Origin: Gordonia liuliyuniae
GTDB taxonomy: Bacteria > Actinomycetota > Actinomycetes > Mycobacteriales > Mycobacteriaceae
Assembly: GCF_021739025.1 (NCBI RefSeq)
Contig: NZ_JAKKOT010000004.1
Coordinates: 186,001-250,000 of the forward strand
DNA length: 64,000 nucleotides
Direction: 5' to 3'
The position numbers and the translations under genes were made by a program. The notes beneath the pieces are model-generated. The model worked only from the letters and a program-made list of their open reading frames with translations, was not told the DNA's origin and made no database searches. Shown here piece by piece: positions 45,115 to 53,255 of this stretch; the stretch's first letter is position 1; each line of letters opens with the position of its first letter.

Positions 45115-45774
45115 ATGGTCGAACGAACCTCATCCACCGGCGCAGGCGGCTTCGACCGCGAGTTCGTCGCCGAGTTCGACGAACTCCTGCGCTGGCGTCG
45201 GGATGTTCGGCGTTTCCGCACAGACCCGCTCGACCCGGGGGTGCTCGATGAGATCCTCGCGTCGGCGGAGCTCTCCCCCTCGGTCGGCAACAGCCAACCG
45301 TGGCGCTGGGTGGAAGTCCGGTCGCCTGCCCGGCGCGCCCTGGTGAAAGCCACTTTCGAGCGGTGCAACTCCGCCGCCCTCGCCGGCTACGACGGCGACC
45401 GCGCCCGTGACTACGCGACGTTGAAGCTGTCGGGTCTCGACGACGCGCCGGTCCATCTGGCGGTGTTCTGTCGGCCCGACCCCGACCAGGGCGCGGGCCT
45501 GGGACGTCGGACGATGCCGCAGACACTCGAATACTCCGTGGTGATGGCCGTCAGCGCGTTCTGGTTGGCGGCGCGTGCCCGCGGCGTAGGGGTCGGCTGG
45601 GTGTCGATCCTCGAACCCGGCGACGTCGTCGCCGCTCTCGACGTCCCCGACGACTGGGTCCTGATCGCGTATCTGTGCGTCGGCTATCCGGAGTCGCTCG
45701 ACGAGACCCCGGAACTCGAACGGCTCGGCTGGCAGAAGCGGACCGACCCGCACGCCCGCTACGAGACCCGCTGA
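45115..45774 (+). CDS. bluB: 5,6-dimethylbenzimidazole synthase-like nitroreductase (BluB)
   Basis: 219 residues. BluB-type N-terminus: ELLRWRRDVRRFRTDPLDPGVLDEIL then SPSVGNSQPWRWV. BluB consumes FMNH2 and O2 to form the lower ligand of vitamin B12. TACGTT at 45103-45108 lies six bases before the ATG, suggesting a leaderless promoter of its own. No cobalamin genes are nearby. It may instead be a related flavin reductase helping the neighbouring SDR/SnoaL enzymes. Confidence 0.78.
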   Translation: MVERTSSTGAGGFDREFVAEFDELLRWRRDVRRFRTDPLDPGVLDEILASAELSPSVGNSQPWRWVEVRSPARRALVKATFERCNSAALAGYDGDRARDYATLKLSGLDDAPVHLAVFCRPDPDQGAGLGRRTMPQTLEYSVVMAVSAFWLAARARGVGVGWVSILEPGDVVAALDVPDDWVLIAYLCVGYPESLDETPELERLGWQKRTDPHARYETR

Positions 45775-45838
45775 CCAGTCGGTACCGAACAGGCCAGTCG
45801 GCCCGCCGTCGTGATGCTCGATCAACAGGTGCGAGCTC

Positions 45839-47449
45839 TCAGGCTTCTCGCTTGGCCTGCTCTCGCAGCGTGAACTTGAGGATCTTGCCGGTCGAGGTGC
45901 GGGGCAGATCGTCGACGAACACGATGTCTCGCGGAATCTTGTATCCGGCGAGCAGTTTGCGGGCGTGGGCGATCAACTCGTCCGCGGACACCGTTTCGCC
46001 CGGCCTGCGCTGAGCATAGGCGCGGGGCCGTTCACCCCACTTCTCGTCCGCCACGCCGATCACCGCGACATCGAGGATCGCGTCGTGACTGACGAGAGCC
46101 TGCTCCACCTCCACCGTCGAGATGTTCTCGCCTCCGGAGATCACGATGTCCTTGGCCCGATCCTTCAACTGGATGTAGCCGTCGGGGTGCATGACCCCGA
46201 GATCGCCGGAATGGAACCAGCCGCCGACGAACGCATCCTCGGTGGCCTCCGGATTCTTGTAGTACCCCGCCATCACGTTGTTGCCGCGCAGGACGATCTC
46301 GCCCATGGTCTCGCCGTCGGCGGCCACGTCGTTCATCTCGCTGTCGACGACGCGTGCCGCCTCGGCCTGCACCATGCCGACGCCTTGGCGCGACAGCCTC
46401 CCCGCCCGCTCGTCGGCGGGCAGATCGTCCCACGCAGGCTGGTACTCGCAGATCGTGTACGGCCCGTACACCTCGGTGAGTCCATACACGTGGACGACTG
46501 TGACGCCGATCGCCTCGAGCTGACCGATGACCGTCGGCGACGGCGGAGCCCCGGCCGTGGTGATGTTCAACGGCGCGTCGAGTGCATGGGCGCGATCGGC
46601 GCTGACGATGGTCGTGCACACCGTCGGCGCACCGCACAGATGAGAGACGCCGAGATCGTCGATCGCGTCCCAGATCGCGTCGCCGCGCACCGCGCGCAGA
46701 CAGATGTGGGTGCCCGACGCCTGGGTGACGGCCCACGGCGTGCACCAGCCGTTGCAGTGGAACATCGGCAACGTCCACAGATAGCGGGTCTCGGGCGTGA
46801 AGCTGTTGTGGAACGTCTCGCCGAACGAATTCAGGTAGGCGCCGCGATGGGTGTACATGACGCCTTTGGGCTTACCGGTGGTGCCGGACGTGTAGTTGAT
46901 GCTGATGATGCGGTTCTCGTCGTCGACGACCCACGGGATGGGCGGCGAGTCGAGGGTGCCCGCACGGGCGAGGTAATCGGTGTACGAGACGGCCCCGTCG
47001 ACGGTCGTCTCCGATGGCGCGGGACCGAACTCGGTGTCGGTGATCTCGACGAGTGTCGTCAGCTTCGGCAGTTGCCCGACGATGGCGGCGACCACGTCAC
47101 GGAACTCTGCATCGTAGAACAGGGTGGTGGCCTCGGCGTGGTCGAGGATGTAGACGAGTTCGGGTCCGGCGAGCCTCGAGTTCAATGCGACGAGGATGCC
47201 GCGGGACAGCGGGACGCCGAAGTTCGCGACCAGTGTCTCCGGCAGGTTCGGCGTCAGGAACGCGACGCGGTCGCCGTCGTCGATGTGATCTCGCAGGACC
47301 CGGGCCATCGCCTGCGCTTCCGCAGCGAACTCGGTGTAGGTCCACCGCCGCGAGCCGTAGACGATCGCCTCCTTGTCGCCGAAGACATCGGCGGCGCGCT
47401 CGAGGAAGCGGAGCGGGCTCAGTTCACTGCGGTTCGGGACGGGTGCCAT
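45839..47449 (-). CDS. AMP-dependent acyl-CoA synthetase
   Basis: 536 residues from ATG 47449 behind GGAGGA; 47524 lacks support. Adenylation motifs: INYTSGTTGKPKGVMYTH, VYGLTEVYGPYT, GWFHSGDLGVMHPDGYIQ, and STGKILKF. It forms an acyl-AMP and then acyl-CoA from a fatty or organic acid; the family resembles DMSP/medium-chain synthetases. Divergent from a LuxR regulator that probably controls it; convergent with bluB. Confidence 0.88.
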   Translation of the reverse strand: MAPVPNRSELSPLRFLERAADVFGDKEAIVYGSRRWTYTEFAAEAQAMARVLRDHIDDGDRVAFLTPNLPETLVANFGVPLSRGILVALNSRLAGPELVYILDHAEATTLFYDAEFRDVVAAIVGQLPKLTTLVEITDTEFGPAPSETTVDGAVSYTDYLARAGTLDSPPIPWVVDDENRIISINYTSGTTGKPKGVMYTHRGAYLNSFGETFHNSFTPETRYLWTLPMFHCNGWCTPWAVTQASGTHICLRAVRGDAIWDAIDDLGVSHLCGAPTVCTTIVSADRAHALDAPLNITTAGAPPSPTVIGQLEAIGVTVVHVYGLTEVYGPYTICEYQPAWDDLPADERAGRLSRQGVGMVQAEAARVVDSEMNDVAADGETMGEIVLRGNNVMAGYYKNPEATEDAFVGGWFHSGDLGVMHPDGYIQLKDRAKDIVISGGENISTVEVEQALVSHDAILDVAVIGVADEKWGERPRAYAQRRPGETVSADELIAHARKLLAGYKIPRDIVFVDDLPRTSTGKILKFTLREQAKREA

Positions 47450-47586
47450 CACGGTTCCTCCGGTCGATGCATCTGGGACGGGCTCGATTGTTGACGGTAG
47501 GTCCACGCCGGGCTCGGCCACCACCCCCGAAAGTAGGTAGGGTGATCTGGCACGATTGGCGCGGAGAGGGGCGGCGGAGAGAGACG

Positions 47587-48435
47587 ATGGACACCAAACG
47601 CCCGAGCGATGCCGACGCGCTCGCCGCCGTCTTGCGCGCGGGGGGCCGCGACACCGGTCTGCCGGTGATGTTCGGCGGCCTGGTCGGCGAGCGTGCGAGC
47701 GCGTTGCTCACCGGGTTCGTCGGGACGCGCAGCCGTATCCTGCAGAATCTGGTGATCGATTCCTCGCGCGGGCTCGGTGGACGTGCGATCGCCGAAGGTC
47801 GGGTCGGCGCCGTCGCCGACTACGCGAACTCGTCCGAAATCACCCACGAGTACGACCGGGAGGTCGCAGGCGAGGGCATCGAGTCGCTGCTGGCCGTGCC
47901 AGCGGTCGTACGCGGCCGCACGCGCGCGGTGATCTACGGCGGTCTGCGGCGCGTCGAACTGATCGGCGACCTCGCGATCAACCGGATCGCGACATCCGCT
48001 GCCCGGCTGGCAGGCGAGATCGAGATCCGCGACGAGGTCGATCGTCGCGTCTCACTCATCGCGGAATCAGCTGCCGCGCAGTCGGTCCCAGTTCCGGCCG
48101 GGGTGTCCGAGGCGATCATCTCCAGCTATGTCGAGCTCGCCGACATCGCCCGTTCGACGGCGGATCCCGCTCTAGCCGAACGCTTGCACGGCGTCGAGAA
48201 GGTTTTGCGCGGCGTCGGTACCGCGCACGATGGTGACGGCCCGCACCTGTCCCCGCGCGAGTACGAGGTGCTCAGCCATGTGGCGCTCGGGTGCGGCAAC
48301 GGTGAGATCGCCGATCGGCTCGGACTGCGCCCGGAGACCGTCAAGTCGTACCTCCGCACGATCATGACCAAACTGGAAGTACGGAACCGTCGGGAGGCCG
48401 TAGTTGCCGCACGTCGGCACGGACTGCTTGTGTGA
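47587..48435 (+). CDS. GAF/LuxR-type transcriptional regulator
   Basis: 282 residues, ATG 47587 behind GGCGGAGAGAGA. GAF-like sensory region (IDSSRGLGGRAIAEGRVGAVADY, LLAVPAVVRGRTRAVIYGGLRR) followed by a C-terminal LuxR helix-turn-helix: LSPREYEVLSHVALGCGNGE then IADRLGLRPETVKSYLRTIM. Divergent from the acyl-CoA synthetase; likely senses a small molecule and activates it. TGTGACCACA is directly repeated at 48431 and 48447 just past its end. Confidence 0.85.
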   Translation: MDTKRPSDADALAAVLRAGGRDTGLPVMFGGLVGERASALLTGFVGTRSRILQNLVIDSSRGLGGRAIAEGRVGAVADYANSSEITHEYDREVAGEGIESLLAVPAVVRGRTRAVIYGGLRRVELIGDLAINRIATSAARLAGEIEIRDEVDRRVSLIAESAAAQSVPVPAGVSEAIISSYVELADIARSTADPALAERLHGVEKVLRGVGTAHDGDGPHLSPREYEVLSHVALGCGNGEIADRLGLRPETVKSYLRTIMTKLEVRNRREAVVAARRHGLLV

Positions 48436-48476
48436 CCACACGCCGCTGTGACCACATCCGTTGTGGGGAGCCGAGT

Positions 48477-48502
48477 GTTTCGGCCCGACAGTGGCGGGGA
48501 AC
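48477..48502 (+). promoter_or_regulatory. SigF-type promoter for second VOC gene
   Basis: GTTT at 48477-48480, 16-base spacer, GGGAAC at 48497-48502, 39 bases before the VOC ATG. Confidence 0.5.
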
Positions 48503-48541
48503 CCAGACGTCGAGAATCGCCCACGTGCCACGAAGGGACCC

Positions 48542-48970
48542 ATGTTCATCCTCGAGTCCGACACGCCGCACCGCCTGGCAACCGACGACATCGATCGCAC
48601 CGCCGAGTTCTGGAGTCGTGCGTTGCACCTGACTCGGCGACCACTCGGCGGCGAAGACGACGGCCAGCGTGGGGGCAAGCCTGGGGGCCAGGAAATCGAG
48701 TTGGTGGACGACGATGATCGCACGCGATTCATCATCGCCGCCCCGCCACCGCCTAAGACACCACCGCCTAAGACACAGCCGCGTCCGGCACGCATCGGGA
48801 TACGCGGGTGGGACACCCAGGACGTGACGGCAGCGGTCGAACGGTTCGTCGCACTCGGTGCCTCGACGCCGAGCCCGCCGTATCCGGATCGGCCCGGTTA
48901 CGCCGTCGTCGTCGATCCCGACGGCAACACTGTCGAGATCACCGCACGCAACAGCCCCGACCCCCAATAG
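48542..48970 (+). CDS. VOC/glyoxalase-fold protein, paralogue of 27251
   Basis: 142 residues. It shares with the protein at 27251 the RxATxDI..AExFWxRALxLxRRP N-terminus, the ALGASxP turn and the VDPDGNTVEITAR ending, so the two are paralogues. A proline-rich loop (PPPPKTPPPKTQ) comes from two perfect 15-base units at 48746-48775. Both paralogues have SigF-type promoters. Substrate unknown. Confidence 0.8.
   Translation: MFILESDTPHRLATDDIDRTAEFWSRALHLTRRPLGGEDDGQRGGKPGGQEIELVDDDDRTRFIIAAPPPPKTPPPKTQPRPARIGIRGWDTQDVTAAVERFVALGASTPSPPYPDRPGYAVVVDPDGNTVEITARNSPDPQ
48746..48775 (+). repeat. Tandem repeat, 15-base unit x2
   Basis: Two perfect copies of CCACCGCCTAAGACA inside the VOC gene. A second 15-base duplication, GTTGAGCCCCG..., starts at 48970 and 48985 just downstream, in non-coding DNA. 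Confidence 0.85.
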
Positions 48971-49011
48971 TTGAGCCCCGGCGAGTTGAGCCCCGACAGT
49001 TGATTCCCGAT

Positions 49012-49037
49012 GTTTGGACTCGCTGCCGACTGGGTAC
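49012..49037 (+). promoter_or_regulatory. SigF-type promoter for membrane protein
   Basis: GTTTG at 49012, 16-base spacer after GTTT, GGGTAC at 49032-49037. The ATG follows nine bases later, the same spacing as at 18622/18632. Confidence 0.6.
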
Positions 49038-49046
49038 TCGTCCGGC

Positions 49047-49373
49047 ATGACGCCAGACACGCCGAGCGCCGGACGGCGGGACGCCGAGAAGCGGTGGTCC
49101 GATCCGAACGCGTTTCGCGCCGCGGCCCGCTATGCGGCTGCGGTGCTCGTCGTCGGTGCGGTCCTGCTCGTCGTCTTCGCGGCGACCGGCGGCACGAGCG
49201 TGATACTCGGTGCTTCGGTGCCTGCAGTGTTCGGTGTGGGCGGTCTGCTGGCGTTGGGCATCGGTTTCGCCGCGTATCGGCGCGGGCGGATGTGGGTGTA
49301 CTGGCAGGGCGCTGCGTGGGCTCTTCTCGCGTTGATGCTCGTCGCTCTCCCCCTCGCCCTCACCGCGCAGTGA
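49047..49373 (+). CDS. Small three-helix membrane protein
   Basis: 108 residues from ATG 49047, nine bases after the SigF-type -10, so probably leaderless. Three hydrophobic segments at about 32-50, 57-80 and 84-105, a basic N-terminus, no known motif. A general-stress membrane protein of unknown function. The 49014 frame would start inside the promoter. Confidence 0.7.
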   Translation: MTPDTPSAGRRDAEKRWSDPNAFRAAARYAAAVLVVGAVLLVVFAATGGTSVILGASVPAVFGVGGLLALGIGFAAYRRGRMWVYWQGAAWALLALMLVALPLALTAQ

Positions 49374-49431
49374 CCGTGCCCGTCCGCCGTGCTCATGCCA
49401 GCGACAGTCACACCACAGTCAGGACAAGGCC

Positions 49432-49825
49432 ATGACCGAGTCGAGATTCACCGGTGCCGCGGAACGGGCCGGGAACGCCGTCGCGAGTCTGCGCAGTGGC
49501 CGGGCGGTGCACCGCCGCGGACTGACGTTGCCTGGTTCGGCGACCGTCGAGCGCGATGTGCTGCCGGTCGGATCCGGACCGGTCACGCTCCGCGTCTCGA
49601 AGGCCATCGGTACGCCGGGCGCGCTGCCCGACCTCGTCGGTGTCGCAGTACGCTTCGCGCCCGAGACCGTCCTCGTCACCAGCGACCGGACGACTCACCT
49701 GCCCACCGACACCGCCCGGGCTGGATCTCGATTCGCTCGCGGCCGCACTCCACACCCAAGAAGCGAGGTTGGCCGACATCCGGCGCGCCGCCTACCGCGG
49801 CAGCCGCCACGGCCGCGACCGGTAG
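49432..49825 (+). pseudogene. Remnant of catalase-like/phosphodiesterase-family gene
   Basis: The first 80 codons (RAVHRRGLTLPGSATVERDVLP, LPDLVGVAVRF) match the start of an actinobacterial family of about 200-240 residues that I recall only as misnamed phosphodiesterase or catalase-like. After about 49690 the frame becomes junk, while another frame gives PGLDLDSLAAALHTQEARLADIRRAAYRGSRHGR and a stop at 49825, which looks like the family's C-terminus. The middle is deleted and the frame is broken. Confidence 0.5.
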
Positions 49826-49838
49826 GTGCCGAGCCGGT

Positions 49839-50501
49839 CTACGGCTCGGATTCTGCCGCCCCGCTCAGCACGACGAGGTCGAATTCGCGCCGGACGCTCT
49901 CCGGTATGCACGGATCGGCCAGCGCGCCCTCGACGATCGTTCGACAGACGTCGACGACGGGCACGTTGCGCGACTGCGAGAGCCAGCGGAGCACGTCGAA
50001 CGCGCGGTCGTCTTCGATGCCGTAGACGAGCATGAGCATGCCCTTCGCCTGCTCGATGACTGCTCCCCGGGCGCGGAAATGCTGTACCTGTTCGTCGACG
50101 CGGTCACGGACCGTGTCGTCGACCGCGGGCCCGAGATCGACGTAGAAGCCGCCGGTACCGGCCACCTCGCCGTCTCGACCCCGGAACGTGCGACCCATCA
50201 CGACGACGTGATGAACGCGGCCCGCCGTGTCGACGATGCGATGCCGACTGGAGAAGTGGGTTCGCCTCTCGCGCATGGTCCGCACGAGTTCGGTGAATGA
50301 TTGGCGGTCGTCGATGTGCTTGTGCGAGATGAGCAGCGCGGTCGTCGGCTGCACTTCTCCCGGCCGGTACCCGTGTATCGCGGCCACCTCGTCCGACCAC
50401 TCCCACCGGTCCTCGTCGAACCAGTATCGGAAACTGCCGACGCGATTACCCGATGCCCTCTGGCTCGCCGAATCCGCTCCCGCGTTGGTTGAGTTCGTCA
50501 C
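49839..50501 (-). CDS. PAS-ANTAR antitermination regulator
   Basis: 220 residues from GTG 50501. A PAS-like region (FRYWFDEDRWEWSDEVAAIHGY then TGGFYVDLG) is followed by a C-terminal ANTAR domain: RARGAVIEQAKGMLMLVYGIEDDRAFDVLRWLSQ. ANTAR proteins bind paired RNA hexaloop hairpins and prevent termination. Mycobacteriales have several of unclear target. Convergent with the pseudogene; divergent from the small membrane gene and Dps. Confidence 0.9.
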   Translation of the reverse strand: MTNSTNAGADSASQRASGNRVGSFRYWFDEDRWEWSDEVAAIHGYRPGEVQPTTALLISHKHIDDRQSFTELVRTMRERRTHFSSRHRIVDTAGRVHHVVVMGRTFRGRDGEVAGTGGFYVDLGPAVDDTVRDRVDEQVQHFRARGAVIEQAKGMLMLVYGIEDDRAFDVLRWLSQSRNVPVVDVCRTIVEGALADPCIPESVRREFDLVVLSGAAESEP

Positions 50502-50577
50502 TGTACTGACATTAGCGTTCGGCGACCTCGCCCGCTGCCGTGAACGAGGAGAACACCGCGGGTACTCGCGGCACAGT

Positions 50578-50603
50578 GTTTGCCGATGAGCGTGACCGGG
50601 TAC
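50578..50603 (+). promoter_or_regulatory. SigF-type promoter for membrane protein-dps operon
   Basis: GTTTG at 50578, 16-base spacer after GTTT, GGGTAC at 50598-50603. A hairpin AGCGCAC/GTGCGCT (50616-50634) follows in the leader. Confidence 0.6.
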
Positions 50604-50693
50604 TCAGGGGGCCTGAGCGCACAACCAGTGCGCTGAGCTCCAATCGCCGAATATGACGGTCATCGATCGTCACGATCTATGGGAGGTCTTCTA

Positions 50694-51098
50694 ATGAACG
50701 TCGAACCAACCCCGGGCGGCGGGAGCGGACCCGCGAACGGCGGCCCGACCGACCCGGTACGGTCACATCTGTTCGCGAGGACGGCTCGGCCACTCAAGGC
50801 GGTCGGACTCGTCGGCTACGGCGCGCTCCTCCTCGCTGTGGCATCGCTCGCGCTGACGATCGCCGCCGCCGGATTCGACATGATGGTGACGCCCTGGATC
50901 GTGGCCACCGTCGTATTCGGAATCATCGGCATCGGCTGCCTGGTGTTCGCTCGCACACGTCTGACCGCCAACGACTCACTCGACCGTCCGGGACACGATC
51001 CGATCGTTCCCGAGGTCACCGCCGAAGAGGCGGCTGAGTACGAGCGCGAGTTCCACGGCCGCCGCGTCCACCGCGACGAATCGCCGGATCCTCGATGA
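50694..51098 (+). CDS. Small two-helix membrane protein upstream of dps
   Basis: 134 residues from ATG 50694 behind GGGAGG. Two hydrophobic segments (about 42-64 and 70-88) separate a Gly-rich head from an acidic tail (DPIVPEVTAEEAAEYEREFHGRR). No family recognised; its position before dps and its SigF-type promoter point to stationary-phase or stress expression. Confidence 0.72.
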   Translation: MNVEPTPGGGSGPANGGPTDPVRSHLFARTARPLKAVGLVGYGALLLAVASLALTIAAAGFDMMVTPWIVATVVFGIIGIGCLVFARTRLTANDSLDRPGHDPIVPEVTAEEAAEYEREFHGRRVHRDESPDPR

Positions 51099-51135
51099 CA
51101 TCGCCTGCATGATCAACGAAGGGAGCACTACCGCG

Positions 51136-51690
51136 ATGACCGTTCAGCACACCATCGCCAACAACAACACAAACACCAACACCAACGACTCGGAGAGGTT
51201 GATCGCCGCACTTCAAGGGCGGTTGAGCGCCCTCAGTGATCTGCACCTGACTCTCAAGCACGTGCATTGGAACGTGGTCGGCCCGTCGTTCATCGGCGTC
51301 CACCAGATGATCGATCCGCAGGTGGAGACCGTACGCGGGTTCGCTGACGATCTCGCCGAGCGGATCGCGACACTCGGTGGTTCGCCGTGCGGTACGACCG
51401 CCGCTATCGCCGACAACCGGACCTGGGACGACTACAGTCTCGGTCGTGACACCGTGTCCGCACACCTCGCGGCGCTCGACGTCGTCTACGACGGCGTCGT
51501 CGGATCACACCGCGCGGCGATCGAACTGGCGGGCAAGATCGACCCCGTGTCCGAAGACATGCTGATCGGGCAGACTGGGGAACTCGAGGAATTCCAGTGG
51601 TTCATGCGGGCACACCTGGAAGACCCGTTCGGCGACTTGCCGCACGCTGCGCAGGCCACCGAGGCGGGGGCCGCCTCGACCGCTCGCTGA
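51136..51690 (+). CDS. dps: Dps-family DNA-binding ferritin-like protein
   Basis: 184 residues from ATG 51136 (AAGGGAG upstream). TLKHVHWNVVGPSFIGVHQMIDPQVETV is the Dps ferroxidase block, and ADDLAERIATLGGSP the next helix. Dps forms a 12-mer that oxidises Fe2+ with peroxide and can coat DNA. The N-terminus is an Asn/Thr repeat tract (NNNTNTNTND) that may be flexible. Preceded by the SigF-driven membrane gene, 37 bases upstream. Confidence 0.93.
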   Translation: MTVQHTIANNNTNTNTNDSERLIAALQGRLSALSDLHLTLKHVHWNVVGPSFIGVHQMIDPQVETVRGFADDLAERIATLGGSPCGTTAAIADNRTWDDYSLGRDTVSAHLAALDVVYDGVVGSHRAAIELAGKIDPVSEDMLIGQTGELEEFQWFMRAHLEDPFGDLPHAAQATEAGAASTAR

Positions 51691-51705
51691 CCCGACCGAC
51701 AGGTG

Positions 51706-51738
51706 AGCGCCGCTCGACGATCTTCGTCGAGCGGCGCT
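51706..51738 (+). terminator. Strong hairpin after dps
   Basis: A perfect 15-base stem (51706-51720 with 51724-51738) around TCT, followed by TCCCTCT, between convergent dps and chaB-rho genes. Likely bidirectional terminator. Confidence 0.8.
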
Positions 51739-51781
51739 TCCCTCTGCGTGGCGTGTCCTTCTGCGTGGCCTGCGTGGCTTG

Positions 51782-52210
51782 TCAGTGCTTCTTGCGTGCC
51801 GATCGGGCACTGCGGGCGTTGGCGTCTTCGATGGCGTCGATCAACTCGCCCTTGCGCATCGTGGAGCGTCCACGAATGTCGAGGTCTCGTGCGACGTGAA
51901 GGAGATGGTCCTTGGTCGCCTCGGCGTTCACCCCGGAGTGGCTCTTTCCCGCCGCGTTCGGGCCGCCGCTCTTGTCCCGCTGGTCGGACGGTCCGCGGGA
52001 CGACTTGGCGACCCACCGGTCGCCGACCCGTTCGTACGAGTGCTTCAGGGCGGCGTACGCGACACGGTGTGCGCTCTCCTCGGAGTCGTACTCCTTGAGG
52101 GCGCTGTCGTGCGCCTCGGCGAAGGTCCGCTGCGCCTTCGCGGACGAACGTGCCACGGTATCGGGCAGTTCGGAACGACGCGGACGGCCCTTCTTGTCTG
52201 TCTTCGGCAT
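51782..52210 (-). CDS. ChaB-domain protein fused to Rho N-terminal (SAP-like) domain
   Basis: 142 residues from ATG 52210 behind AAGGAGGAG. N-terminal ChaB-like region (SELPDTVARSSAKAQRTFAEAH, SAHRVAYAALKHSYERVGDRW) and a C-terminal Rho-N/SAP-like module (TKDHLLHVARDLDIRGRSTMRKGELIDAI), a nucleic-acid-binding fold. Small proteins of this build are common in actinobacteria; function unknown, possibly nucleoid or RNA binding. It follows the SDR by 85 bases and may share its SigF-type promoter. Confidence 0.8.
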   Translation of the reverse strand: MPKTDKKGRPRRSELPDTVARSSAKAQRTFAEAHDSALKEYDSEESAHRVAYAALKHSYERVGDRWVAKSSRGPSDQRDKSGGPNAAGKSHSGVNAEATKDHLLHVARDLDIRGRSTMRKGELIDAIEDANARSARSARKKH

Positions 52211-52295
52211 CTTCTCCTCCTTCTGTCGGGCGGATGGCTGTATGACAGGGTCGCTCAGATGTGACAGTCGACTCTGATGCAGGTCGGATCGGTGA

Positions 52296-53180
52296 TCAGC
52301 CGGGGTGCGTCTCGCCGCCGATCGGTGAGAGAACCTCCCCCGTGTAGTACGACGACAGGAGCGGGGACGCGAAGAACACGTACGACGGCGCGATCTCGTC
52401 CGGTTGCGCGGCGCGACCGTACGGCGCCTGTTCGCCGAAATGCTCGACGTCCTCGTCGCGAAGCGTCGCCGGGATGAGCGGCGTCCACACCGGCCCGGGC
52501 GCCACACAGTTGACGCGGATCTTCCGATCGAGCAACGCTTGCGCGAGCGACTTGGTGAGCGTGTGGACTGCCCCCTTGGTCGCGGCGTAGTCGATCAACG
52601 TCTGGTTTCCGCGCAGCCCGTTCACGGAGCCGGTGTTGATGATCGACCCGCCGGGCGTCAGATGCTCAAGCGCCGCGCGCGTCGTATGGAAGAAGCTGTC
52701 GATGTTGACCGCGAACGTCCGCCGCCACTGCTCGTCGGTCAACTCTGCGAAGTCGTCTACGGGCGCCTGATACGCGACGTTGTTGACGAGGACATCGAGT
52801 CCGCCGAGGTCGGCGACCGTCCTCGCGACGACGTCGGAGCAGTGGTCGGGCTCGGCGAGGTCGCCAGGGTAGGCCACACCTCGGCGCCCCTGCTCCTCGA
52901 CGAGTTCGACGGTCTTCGCGGCGTCGTCGCTTTCCGAGAGGTACGCGATCGCGACGTCGGCGCCCTCCTTCGCGAACGCCACCGCGACGGCTCGCCCGAT
53001 GCCCGAGTCGCCCCCGGTCACGAGGGCGCACTTGTCGGCCAGCAGCCCCCGGCCATGGTACGAGCGCATCTCGTCGGACGGCTGCTCATCCATCTGTGAG
53101 GTGTGCCCTGGATACGGGATCGGCCCGGTCTTCCCTGGCGCGCGAGGATCGGTTGAATCATCTGTGCCGAGTGAGTCCAT
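52296..53180 (-). CDS. SDR of the YhdF/GsiB-type stress group
   Basis: 294 residues from ATG 53180, supported by the SigF-type promoter whose -10 ends ten bases upstream; the TTG at 53213 lies inside that promoter. YPGHTSQMDEQPSDEM and SYHGRGLLADKCALVTGGDSG are the typical N-terminus of this SDR group, then YAATKGAVHTL (Tyr-x3-Lys). NAD(P)-dependent oxidoreductase of unknown substrate, commonly stress-induced. First gene of a likely operon with the ChaB-Rho gene. Confidence 0.86.
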   Translation of the reverse strand: MDSLGTDDSTDPRAPGKTGPIPYPGHTSQMDEQPSDEMRSYHGRGLLADKCALVTGGDSGIGRAVAVAFAKEGADVAIAYLSESDDAAKTVELVEEQGRRGVAYPGDLAEPDHCSDVVARTVADLGGLDVLVNNVAYQAPVDDFAELTDEQWRRTFAVNIDSFFHTTRAALEHLTPGGSIINTGSVNGLRGNQTLIDYAATKGAVHTLTKSLAQALLDRKIRVNCVAPGPVWTPLIPATLRDEDVEHFGEQAPYGRAAQPDEIAPSYVFFASPLLSSYYTGEVLSPIGGETHPG

Positions 53181-53189
53181 AGCTGACGA

Positions 53190-53215
53190 ATTCCCGGGAA
53201 TCGCGCTGGTCAAAC
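53190..53215 (-). promoter_or_regulatory. SigF-type promoter for SDR-chaB operon
   Basis: On the minus strand GTTTG from 53215, 16-base spacer, GGGAAT (53195-53190), ten bases from the ATG at 53180. Confidence 0.6.
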
Positions 53216-53255
53216 ATAGGTGAAAACCAGAAGCTCATGCAGTACGTTCGGGTCG

